Shown here: positions 24,474-31,826 of the stretch, one piece after another
How positions within the stretch are numbered: position 1 is the first letter of the stretch
Layout: every line of letters begins with the position of its first letter
The notes under the pieces: model-generated
Seen by the model: the letters and a program-made list of their open reading frames with translations, nothing else
What the model was told of the DNA's origin: nothing
Database searches by the model: none
Made by a program: the position numbers and the translations under genes
NCBI GenBank assembly: GCA_052390415.1
Contig: JBQTGY010000031.1
Span: forward strand, 1-37,218
Reading direction: 5' to 3'
Origin: JANNWF01 sp052390415
Lineage (GTDB): Bacteria > Pseudomonadota > Gammaproteobacteria > Xanthomonadales > Xanthomonadaceae
DNA: 37,218 nt

Positions 24474-25402
24474 CTGGTGGCACCAGCGCCGGGCAGCGAC
24501 TTGCCGCGCTGCTCCTGGTGGTAATGGCTACATCGCTTATTGGCTGCAGCAACCAGCCAACCAAGCCATCAGCGCCTGCACCCAAGCTCAGCATCGTCAA
24601 GGCTCCACCCGTCAACGCTGCCAGCGGTGGCGGCCTGTATGCCCCGCATTTGCAGGATGGCGGCCCACCGATTCCAGCCGATGTCAGCAGTCTGATCGAG
24701 CCGGTACCGGTGGTTGAGCCACTGGCGCGCTACGGCAATCGCTCGCCCTACACGGTGCTGGGCAAGACCTATCACTTGCGCAATAGTGCGGAAGGGTATG
24801 TCGAGCGTGGCATCGCGTCGTGGTACGGGACCAAGTTCCATGGTCGCCCGACCTCGAGCTTCGAACCCTATGACATGTACAAATTCACCGCTGCGCACAA
24901 GACGTTGCCATTGCCAAGCTTTGTGCGTGTGACCAACTTGGAGAATGGCCGCAGCTTGATCGTGCGGGTCAATGATCGTGGCCCCTTTCACCGCGGACGG
25001 ATCATCGACCTGTCCTATGCTGCGGCACTGCGACTCGGCGTACACGCCAAAGGCACCGCCCACGTCGAAGTGCGCACCGTCTCGGCGGCCGGCACCGAGC
25101 AGCCGCCTCCGCGTCAGGTGACGTCGCAGGTGGTGAAGCCAGCCACTCCGGCTGCAGCGAGGGGTCCGGGTTCGCATTGGCTGCAGATCGGCAGCTACGG
25201 CCAACGCAGCAATGCGGCATCGGTGGAGACGCGATTGCGCGACGCCGGACTATCCAACTATCGCTCGTTGCAAGTTGACGTTGGCGGACGTTCGATGTGG
25301 CGAGTACAGATTGGTCCACTCGCCAACATCAGCGACATTGATCGCGCACAGGAGACCGTGCGTGAACTCGGATTTGGCACCCCACAATTGGTCATCGAAT
25401 AG
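24470..25402 (+). CDS. rlpA: RlpA lipoprotein with SPOR domain
   Basis: Septal lytic transglycosylase that, in Pseudomonas, cleaves denuded glycan strands. The 310 residues: signal peptide with lipobox LIGC (Cys26, followed by Ser), Pro-rich linker, double-psi beta-barrel domain at about 112-200 with ASWYGTKFHG and VRVNDRGPFHRGRIIDLSYA, and a SPOR domain at about 235-310 (SHWLQIGSYGQRSNA) that targets denuded septal glycan. Candidate catalytic residues are Glu132, Asp135 and His143. The GTG start overlaps the mltB stop, so the two glycan-cleaving enzymes are co-translated. Confidence 0.95.
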   Translation: MTGGTSAGQRLAALLLVVMATSLIGCSNQPTKPSAPAPKLSIVKAPPVNAASGGGLYAPHLQDGGPPIPADVSSLIEPVPVVEPLARYGNRSPYTVLGKTYHLRNSAEGYVERGIASWYGTKFHGRPTSSFEPYDMYKFTAAHKTLPLPSFVRVTNLENGRSLIVRVNDRGPFHRGRIIDLSYAAALRLGVHAKGTAHVEVRTVSAAGTEQPPPRQVTSQVVKPATPAAARGPGSHWLQIGSYGQRSNAASVETRLRDAGLSNYRSLQVDVGGRSMWRVQIGPLANISDIDRAQETVRELGFGTPQLVIE

Positions 25403-25520
25403 CTTCAGCGGCTGGACCGGCCGAGTCGAGATCAAGCCGTTGCGCCCGCTCCCCACCAGGTGCGCCGAATGTGCTTGCGCTTGCATCCTTTCAATTTGAA
25501 ACCCTTGGAGATTTTCCGCG

Positions 25521-26801
25521 ATGAAGTATCGCTCGCACCCTGCCCATCACTGGCTGACAGCCGTCACCGCCAGCATCGGGCTGATGTTTGCCAGCCAAAG
25601 TCTGGCGCAGCCGACGCCAGCCGCAGCAACGCCGCAACCGGCCGCGCAGCCAACTCCCGACGTGCCGACGGTCAGCTTGCCGGCACCCGGACCCACCCCG
25701 ATGTCGCCGGCACCCACGCCACCGGGAAGCGCTTGGCTGGTCATGGACTACGCCAGCGGTCGTGTTCTGGCGGGCGCAAACGAAGATGCGCCGCTGGATC
25801 CGGCCAGCATCACCAAGGTGATGACCTCGTACGTGTTGGCGGCCGAAATGGCCGCAGGCCGTGTCAAAGCCGAAGACGAAGTGTTGATCTCGGAGAACGC
25901 GTGGCGCTCGGGCGGTGCCGGCACCGATGGCAGCTTCAGCGCGCTGGCCGTGGGCAGTCGCGTCAAGTTGTCCGACATCGAACTCGGACTGGTGGTGCAA
26001 TCCGGCAATGACGCTGCCATCGCCATTGCCGAGCACGTGGCAGGCTCCGAGGCCGCCTTTGCCGACATGATGAATCGCTACGCGGCGTCACTCGGCATGA
26101 CGCAATCTCACTTCGTCAATTCGCATGGGCTGACCGTCGAAGGCCATCACATGAGCGCGCGCGACATTGCGATTCTTTCGGCGGCGTTGATTCGCAACTT
26201 TCCCGATCACTACGCCCACTACGCGATCAAGGAATACACCTACAGCGGTATCAAGCAATACAACCGCAATGGCTTGCTGTGGAAAGACGACAGCGTCGAC
26301 GGCGTCAAGACCGGCCATACCACGGCGGCGGGTTACTGCCTCGCCGCCAGCGCCGAGCGCAGCGGACAGCGTTTGATCTCGGTAGTGATGGGCATTCAAG
26401 GCAGCCGCAGCGAAGGCTTTCGCCAACGCGAGGATTCCAACCTGGCCTTGTTGAACTGGGCCTTCCGTCACTTCGAAACGCACACGCTGTATGCCGCCAA
26501 CACCCCGGTTGCCACCAGCAAACTGTGGAAAGGCGAACTGACTGAAATGCCGGTCGGCGTCAGTGCGGACGTGATCGCCACCATCCCTCGCGGCCGTTAC
26601 GCAGAACTTGCCGCCAGCCTGGACATTCCGCCACAACTGGTTGCACCTATCGTCAAGGGCCAGACCATCGGCACCTTGCGCGTCGCTCTGGATGGTGAAC
26701 CTGTTGCCGAACGCCCTTTGATCGCGCTTGCTGATGCGCCTGAATCGGGGTTTTTCAGCCGTCAGTGGGATGGTTTGATGATGTGGTGGGAGAGCGAGTA
26801 G
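25521..26801 (+). CDS. dacC: D-alanyl-D-alanine carboxypeptidase (PBP5/6 family)
   Basis: Trims the terminal D-Ala from peptidoglycan stem peptides, in the periplasm, held by a C-terminal amphipathic anchor. The 426 residues carry a signal peptide, a Pro/Ala-rich linker (about 31-68), and the three penicillin-binding motifs: SITK (Ser96, Lys99), SGN (161-163) and KTG (263-265). A C-terminal beta-domain ends in the anchor around GLMMWWESE. GGAG lies about ten bases before the ATG at 25521. The Pro-rich linker is longer than in E. coli PBP5. In E. coli dacA is followed by ybeD-lipB-lipA; here another gene lies between. Confidence 0.95.
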   Translation: MKYRSHPAHHWLTAVTASIGLMFASQSLAQPTPAAATPQPAAQPTPDVPTVSLPAPGPTPMSPAPTPPGSAWLVMDYASGRVLAGANEDAPLDPASITKVMTSYVLAAEMAAGRVKAEDEVLISENAWRSGGAGTDGSFSALAVGSRVKLSDIELGLVVQSGNDAAIAIAEHVAGSEAAFADMMNRYAASLGMTQSHFVNSHGLTVEGHHMSARDIAILSAALIRNFPDHYAHYAIKEYTYSGIKQYNRNGLLWKDDSVDGVKTGHTTAAGYCLAASAERSGQRLISVVMGIQGSRSEGFRQREDSNLALLNWAFRHFETHTLYAANTPVATSKLWKGELTEMPVGVSADVIATIPRGRYAELAASLDIPPQLVAPIVKGQTIGTLRVALDGEPVAERPLIALADAPESGFFSRQWDGLMMWWESE

Positions 26802-26857
26802 GGTTCACGGGCTTTTTCGTTTACGCGAATTTGGTCGTTTAGACATGAGGTGGGCTG

Positions 26858-26882
26858 GTCATTCCGACGAAGGCCGGAGTCA
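26858..26882. repeat. REP-like palindromic element
   Basis: GTCATTCCGACGAAGGCCGG and the next few bases match the form of the short ATTCCG-N-CGGA(A)T palindromes scattered between genes in many GC-rich proteobacterial genomes. It is one degenerate copy in the 284-base gap between converging dacC and the Calx-beta gene. The rest of that gap is featureless apart from the terminator hairpin at 27053-27075. Confidence 0.45.
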
Positions 26883-27052
26883 GTACTTCCCTCCGTTGCC
26901 TTAGTTTGGCGAGTCGCACAGTTTCGTCGGCCTCTGCGGCCGCCGAGACCGTGCGAAAAAGCAAATTGGAGCGAAAGTAGCGAAGTGTGAGACTCCCGCG
27001 TTCGCGAAACCAGGCAGCCCAGTTGACTCCGGACTCACTCACGAGCAATCGA

Positions 27053-27075
27053 AGACTGAGCCAGCGGCTCAGTCT
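27053..27075 (-). terminator. Probable terminator of the Calx-beta gene
   Basis: Perfect 10-base stem AGACTGAGCC/GGCTCAGTCT with a 3-base loop, 10 bases after the stop at 27086 on the minus strand, followed by TCGATTGC. Strong hairpin, weak U-run. Confidence 0.6.
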
Positions 27076-27085
27076 CAATGAAGGC

Positions 27086-29593
27086 CTAACCCCGTCGCCG
27101 CAATACCACCACGCTCACCAGTCCCATCAACAAAACCAGCAATCCGAGCCCGCGGATGTCGTTGGTTGGGATGACCAGCACCGGTGGCGACGGACTATCG
27201 TCGTTGCTGATGGTGCCGACCGCCGACACGCTGGCGGGGCTGGCGTTGGTGATACCGGTCAAGTTGAGATTGACCGTCTCGTTGGCTTCCACGCTGAAGT
27301 CACCATTGATCTGCACGACGACATTGGTGCTGGTTTGGCCCGCCACAATGGTGGCTGCAGCTGACGCCAGCGCCACGTAATCGCTGCCAGCGGTGGCGCT
27401 GCCATCGCTGGTCTGGCGATCGAAGGTGACATCGAAGCTGCTGGGTGCAGACAAGCTGACCACGAAGGTCAGCGGCGCTGTGCCACTGTTGCCTTCGATG
27501 GCAGTTGGCGAACTCACTGAAAGCGCGGGGGCGGCGTCGTCATCCAGGATGGTGCCAACGGCACTGGCCGTGCCCAGCACGTAATTGGCCGGCACTGACC
27601 CCAAGGTAACGGTCAAGGTCTCGTCGTTTTCGTCCAGTAGGTCACTGCTCACCACGACCACCGCACTGCCGGCATTGCTGCCACCCGCGATCACGACATT
27701 GCCGTTGGCAGTCTGGTAGTCGACGGTACTGGTGGCGCTGCCCGCGGTAACCACGAATGGCACGGTCAACTCAGCCAATGCGGGTGCCGACAAGGACACG
27801 GGCAGTGCCAGATTGACGGTGCCGCCGCTGCCTTCGGTCACGCTTGCGGGCGCGATACCGACCACGATGTTGGCGTCGTCATTGGTGATCGTACCGGTGC
27901 CCGAAGTGGTCGCCGGGCTGGCGTTGCTGACCCCAGTCAGATTCAGATTGAACGACTCATTCGGTTCCACATCGGTATCGCCATTGACCTGAACCACGAC
28001 ATTGACGGTGGTGTTGCCCGCCGTAATCGTCCCCGCTGCGGCAGCCAGCGCAACATAATCGACGCCTGCGGTCGCCGTGCCGTTGGCGGTGGCGCGTGTA
28101 AAGCCGACATCGAGGCCACTTGGTGCCGACAACGACACCATGAAGGTCATCGGCGAAGTGCCCGCATTGCCCTCGAGCACGCTTGGCGAGCTGACCGAAA
28201 TGGTCGGCGGCAGATCGTCATCATTGATCGTTCCGAGCGCGCTGCCGTTGGTGATCGTGAAGCCCTGCGGCGCGGCGCCCAAGGTCACGATCAGGGTCTC
28301 GTTGTTCTCGTCGAGCAGGTCGCCATTGACGACTACTATCGCCGAACCTGCCATCGCGCCCATGGCGATCACCACATTGCCGCTGGTGGTCTGATAGTCG
28401 ACACCCGCTGTGGCCGTACCCGCTGTCACCGTAAAGGGGATGCTGACCTGCGCAGGTGCAGCGGCCGACAGCGACACCGGCAGCGACAGATTGACCGTAC
28501 CGCCATTGCCTTCGGCAACACTGGCGGCAGTGGTGCTGACATCGATGTTGGCGCTGTCGTCGTTGACGATGGTTCCGACCGCATCAGCGGTCCCGGCAAT
28601 GTCGCAGTTTTGCGGTTCGCCGAAGGTCTCGACATTGAAGGTTTCATCCGTCTCGATATCAGTGTCGCCATTGACCTGAATCGTGAACGTGGTCGACATC
28701 GTGCCGTCCGCAATGCTGAGGTTCTGGGTCGATGCGACGTAGTCAACGCCCGCTGTGGCGGTACCACCAAGGGTCTCGATACTGAAGTCGCAATTGCCCA
28801 CCGCCAGCGCGTCCAGGCTGGCGGTGAAAACGAAGTTGGTGATACCCATGTTGCCTTCGTTCTGGCTCAGATTGGCAACCGACAGCACGGGCACAATCGC
28901 TTGGCTGGTCACCGAAAGGTCGTCGATGCCCACCCATTCGTCGTTGCCACCGGCGTTGGTGGTGATGATGCGTACCTGCACTTCCGGCTGATTGTCGGCC
29001 GCCTCTGGCAACAGGCCAGCGACCAGCGAGTCCGGACCCGCGAGGTTGGGACCGGCGGTGGCATCGGCCACAAATGCGGCGGGCAGATTGGTCCAGGCGC
29101 CCGAACTGCCTAAACGATATTGCAAGGCCACCGCTTGGACGGCGTTGTCAGCGCCTGACTCAAGATCGCGCAGCCGGTAGTTGACGAACACGTTGCGGCG
29201 GCCGGTGGTGTCCAGATGAATGCGCAGGTAAGGTGCGTCGGCGGTGCCGCTACCCGCCAGCGCGATGGTGGGATCGGCAATGGCAAACTCCGAAGCGCCA
29301 CCCGTGGCGAATGTGTTGGGCAGTGTCTGATTGGCATTGACATCCAGAACACCGGGATCGTCGGCCGCCACGACCGTCTGCGGATCGACACCAGTGGCGG
29401 CGGTCAAGTTGTCGCCGCGCTGACCGATGATGCTCGGCACCCCCGTCCAGTTGTCGTCCACCGTGATCAGTCCGGCATCTGACCAATCTTGAAACAGGTT
29501 GCCCGCAGACAGGTCAAAGGGCGTAGTGTCGGCTTTGACTGCAAAAGTGGCGATTGCGAGCAGCGTTCCAGCAACCAGCTTCGCGAGCTTCAC
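27086..29593 (-). CDS. Exported Calx-beta repeat protein with IPTL-CTERM-like tail
   Basis: An 835-residue surface or secreted protein. The signal peptide VKLAKLVAGTLLAIATFAVKA is followed by an N-terminal domain (about 22-235) starting PFDLSAGNLFQDW, of unknown function. Five Calx-beta repeats of about 113 residues follow (about 236-799), with calcium-type motifs such as VNGDTDIETDETF and VNDD. Repeats 2-3 and 4-5 form a 226-residue unit duplicated in tandem. The tail (808-835) has IPTND, then a hydrophobic helix, then RRR, a sorting-signal pattern like IPTL-CTERM. I chose the GTG at 29593 (GAGGAA six bases upstream) over the ATG at 29614. It lies antisense between dacC and ybeD, which are neighbours in E. 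coli. Confidence 0.88.
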   Translation of the reverse strand: MKLAKLVAGTLLAIATFAVKADTTPFDLSAGNLFQDWSDAGLITVDDNWTGVPSIIGQRGDNLTAATGVDPQTVVAADDPGVLDVNANQTLPNTFATGGASEFAIADPTIALAGSGTADAPYLRIHLDTTGRRNVFVNYRLRDLESGADNAVQAVALQYRLGSSGAWTNLPAAFVADATAGPNLAGPDSLVAGLLPEAADNQPEVQVRIITTNAGGNDEWVGIDDLSVTSQAIVPVLSVANLSQNEGNMGITNFVFTASLDALAVGNCDFSIETLGGTATAGVDYVASTQNLSIADGTMSTTFTIQVNGDTDIETDETFNVETFGEPQNCDIAGTADAVGTIVNDDSANIDVSTTAASVAEGNGGTVNLSLPVSLSAAAPAQVSIPFTVTAGTATAGVDYQTTSGNVVIAMGAMAGSAIVVVNGDLLDENNETLIVTLGAAPQGFTITNGSALGTINDDDLPPTISVSSPSVLEGNAGTSPMTFMVSLSAPSGLDVGFTRATANGTATAGVDYVALAAAAGTITAGNTTVNVVVQVNGDTDVEPNESFNLNLTGVSNASPATTSGTGTITNDDANIVVGIAPASVTEGSGGTVNLALPVSLSAPALAELTVPFVVTAGSATSTVDYQTANGNVVIAGGSNAGSAVVVVSSDLLDENDETLTVTLGSVPANYVLGTASAVGTILDDDAAPALSVSSPTAIEGNSGTAPLTFVVSLSAPSSFDVTFDRQTSDGSATAGSDYVALASAAATIVAGQTSTNVVVQINGDFSVEANETVNLNLTGITNASPASVSAVGTISNDDSPSPPVLVIPTNDIRGLGLLVLLMGLVSVVVLRRRG
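27197..27874 (-). repeat. Second copy of a 678-bp tandem unit (Calx-beta repeats 4-5)
   Basis: 226 codons (residues 574-799 of the Calx-beta protein) corresponding residue for residue to 27875-28552. Shared anchors are ANI-V, EG-GGTVNL-LPVSLSA, VDYQT, NVVI and DLLDEN-ETL in the first half, and VSSP, EGN-GT, VSLSAPS and ETVNLNLTG in the second. Confidence 0.8.
27875..28552 (-). repeat. First copy of a 678-bp tandem unit (Calx-beta repeats 2-3)
   Basis: 226 codons (residues 348-573) with the same two-domain order as 27197-27874 and exactly the same length; diverged in sequence, so not a very recent duplication. Confidence 0.8.
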
Positions 29594-29599
29594 GGGCAA

Positions 29600-29605
29600 T
29601 TCCTC
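29600..29605 (-). promoter_or_regulatory. Ribosome binding site that decides the Calx-beta start
   Basis: GAGGAA on the minus strand, six bases upstream of the GTG at 29593. The ATG at 29614 would place it inside the coding sequence. Confidence 0.65.
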
Positions 29606-29622
29606 AGGCGACATTCGCCGGG

Positions 29623-29651
29623 ATTATCACGCTTCGTCATGACAGCGTCGA
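29623..29651 (-). promoter_or_regulatory. Candidate promoter for the Calx-beta gene
   Basis: Minus strand: TCGACG (29651-29646), 17-base spacer, GATAAT (29628-29623, five of six). Transcription would start near 29616, which also favours the GTG start at 29593. The -35 box is weak. Confidence 0.35.
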
Positions 29652-29671
29652 CTTCGGCTGAGCCCAGCCGC

Positions 29672-29700
29672 TTGGACTGCGATGGTGGCGTCCCCATAAT
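29672..29700 (+). promoter_or_regulatory. Candidate promoter for ybeD-lipB-lipA, placed for a leaderless mRNA
   Basis: TTGGAC (29672-29677), exact 17-base spacer, CATAAT (29695-29700, five of six). The ATG of ybeD begins at 29707, where transcription itself is expected to start, and there is no Shine-Dalgarno sequence between. Confidence 0.5.
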
Positions 29701-29706
29701 GGCGCC

Positions 29707-29985
29707 ATGAGCGCTTCCATTCAGTCGCAGCCGCACGGCTTCCAATTCCCTGGCACCATTGAGATCAGCGTGATGGGCGCGGCCGATGCAGGTCTTGAGC
29801 GTCTGCTGCTTTCGGTGCTGACGGATCTCGGTCTCGCCGTGGACATCACCACTCTTCGCCAGCGGGCCTCGGCGAAAGGCAATTACATCGCGGTCGCCAT
29901 CAGTTTTGAAGCTACCTCGCGGGCCGACTACGACGCCGCGCACGCCGCTCTCCGTGCTTGCCCCGAAGTGAAGTGGACAATCTAG
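29707..29985 (+). CDS. ybeD: DUF493 (YbeD) family protein
   Basis: A 92-residue, single ferredoxin-like domain protein of the YbeD family (FQFPGTIEISVMGAADAG near the start), usually found just before lipB. Function is not established; the fold resembles regulatory ACT-like domains. The next in-frame Met is at residue 23, too late, so the ATG at 29707 is supported by length. It overlaps lipB and starts the lipoate cluster. Confidence 0.9.
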   Translation: MSASIQSQPHGFQFPGTIEISVMGAADAGLERLLLSVLTDLGLAVDITTLRQRASAKGNYIAVAISFEATSRADYDAAHAALRACPEVKWTI

Positions 29986-30695
29986 CGGACACCTCGACAT
30001 GCGTCGCTGGCGCTGAGTCTTCGCGAGCGACTACCGCGCCCACGCAGTGGTGGGTCCGCGACCTGGGTCGGCAGCCCTATGAACCGGTGTGGCGAGCGAT
30101 GCAAACCTTCACGGATCAACGCGATGAATCCAGCACCGATGAGCTTTGGTTGCTCGAGCACGATCCGGTTTTCACCCTCGGTCAAGCCGGCAAACCCGAG
30201 CACATCCTGGCCGCTGGCGACATTCCGGTGATCCATGTGGATCGCGGCGGACAGGTGACGTACCACGGGCCCGGCCAGCTGGTCGCCTATCCATTGCTCG
30301 ATCTGCGTCGATTACGCATTGGCGTGCGCGAACTGGTGGATCGGGTTGAGCAAGCGGTGATCGACACGCTCGGCATCTGGAATATCCCTGCCAGCCGCAA
30401 GTGCGGCGCGCCCGGCGTGTATGTCGGCGCTGCCAAGGTCATGGCGCTGGGCCTGCGCGTCCGACGCGGCTGCAGTTTTCATGGCCTGGCTCTGAATATC
30501 GACATGGACCTGACCCCCTATCAGCGCATCAATCCCTGTGGGTTTGAGGGGTTGCAGGTGACTCAACTGCTAGACTTGGGCGGCCCCGGCAGCCGCGCTA
30601 GCGTCAGCGCAGCGCTGGTGAGCGCGCTTTCCCGGCAGTTCTCACTGCAGCCATCCTTGGTACCTACCTCCTTGCCCTGCGCCGCATCCGCATGA
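29973..30695 (+). CDS. lipB: Octanoyl-ACP:protein N-octanoyltransferase
   Basis: Transfers octanoate from acyl carrier protein to lipoyl domains, first step of endogenous lipoate synthesis, cytoplasmic. The 240 residues contain RGGQVTYHGPGQ (91-102), the catalytic Lys155 in AAKVMALGLRVRRG and the acyl-enzyme Cys189 in INPCGFEGLQ. The start is most likely the GTG at 29973, inside the last codons of ybeD; a TTG at 29958 is a poorer option. About the first 25 residues are not conserved. The stop overlaps lipA as ATGA. Confidence 0.95.
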   Translation: MDNLADTSTCVAGAESSRATTAPTQWWVRDLGRQPYEPVWRAMQTFTDQRDESSTDELWLLEHDPVFTLGQAGKPEHILAAGDIPVIHVDRGGQVTYHGPGQLVAYPLLDLRRLRIGVRELVDRVEQAVIDTLGIWNIPASRKCGAPGVYVGAAKVMALGLRVRRGCSFHGLALNIDMDLTPYQRINPCGFEGLQVTQLLDLGGPGSRASVSAALVSALSRQFSLQPSLVPTSLPCAASA

Positions 30696-31681
30696 CCGAA
30701 CTTGCCCAAACAAGCGACACCATTCCGACCTTGGTCATCGGCGACAAACAAGTGGGCGAAGACAAGATCGGTCGCAGCCCGGTGCAATTCGCCGACGCAC
30801 CGCTGCTGCGCAAACCTTCGTGGATCCGGGTGCGGATTCCGTCGGGCAACGCGGTCGCGCAACTGAAGGCGAAGCTTCGCGCCAACGCACTGGTCACTGT
30901 CTGCGAAGAAGCCTCCTGCCCCAACATCCACGAGTGTTTCAGCCACGGCACGGCAACCTTCATGGTGCTGGGTGAGGTGTGTACGCGCCGCTGCAGCTTT
31001 TGCGATGTCGCGCATGGCCGTCCGAAGCCGCCGGATTTGACCGAGCCGCTGAAACTCGCCATCACCATCGCCGACATGGCGCTGCGTTATGTGGTGATTA
31101 CTTCAGTGGATCGCGACGATTTGCGCGACGGCGGCGCAGCGCATTTCGCAGCCTGCATTCGCGAGGCCCGCGCGTTGAGCCCCAAGCTGAAGATCGAGAT
31201 TCTGACCCCGGATTTCCGCGGCAAGGGTCGCATGGAGCGCGCGCTCGATGCCTTGGCCAGCAATCCGCCGGACGTGTTCAATCACAACCTGGAAACCGTG
31301 CGCGATTTGTATCGCAACGTGCGCCCCGGCGCCGACTACGACTGGTCACTGCGCTTGCTGCAACGTTTCAAAGCCGAGCATCCAACGGTACCGACCAAGT
31401 CCGGCATCATGCTGGGCTTGGGCGAAACGGCGGATCAAGTCGTCGGCGCGCTGCGTGATCTGCGCGCGCATGAGGTCGACATGGTCACCATCGGCCAATA
31501 CTTGCAGCCGACGCCCCACCACCATCCGGTGCTGCGTTATTGGACGCCGGATGAGTTCGACAACTTCGCTGCGATTGGCCGCGAACTCGGCTTCACCCAT
31601 GTGGCTTCTGGTCCGCTGGTGCGCTCCTCGTATCACGCTGATCGCATGGCCGCCGAAGCCGGTTTTGTGGCGGCTGGCTGA
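30692..31681 (+). CDS. lipA: Lipoyl synthase
   Basis: Radical SAM enzyme that inserts two sulfur atoms into protein-bound octanoyl groups. The 329 residues show the auxiliary cluster ligands Cys71, Cys76 and Cys82 (CEEASCPNIHEC), the radical SAM motif CTRRCSFC (Cys97, 101, 104) and the C-terminal RSSY motif (311-314) whose Ser binds the auxiliary cluster. The ATG overlaps the lipB stop. All motifs are intact, so the gene is functional by sequence. Confidence 0.98.
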   Translation: MTELAQTSDTIPTLVIGDKQVGEDKIGRSPVQFADAPLLRKPSWIRVRIPSGNAVAQLKAKLRANALVTVCEEASCPNIHECFSHGTATFMVLGEVCTRRCSFCDVAHGRPKPPDLTEPLKLAITIADMALRYVVITSVDRDDLRDGGAAHFAACIREARALSPKLKIEILTPDFRGKGRMERALDALASNPPDVFNHNLETVRDLYRNVRPGADYDWSLRLLQRFKAEHPTVPTKSGIMLGLGETADQVVGALRDLRAHEVDMVTIGQYLQPTPHHHPVLRYWTPDEFDNFAAIGRELGFTHVASGPLVRSSYHADRMAAEAGFVAAG

Positions 31682-31826
31682 ACGGAAGTCTCCGCGCGTG
31701 AACTATCACCGCTCAGCAGGACCTAAGGCACACGCCAGCATCGCAGCGTCGAGCGCAGGCTTCACGGATCTGCTGCCACCGCTTCACCTGAAGAATTGCC
31801 CGATGCAAAACTCGCGAGGTATCCCG

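Noticed and set aside
26839..27078. Minus-strand frame of 79 codons after dacC
   Set aside because: Its C-terminus is produced by the REP-like repeat and the rest has no pattern; not a gene.
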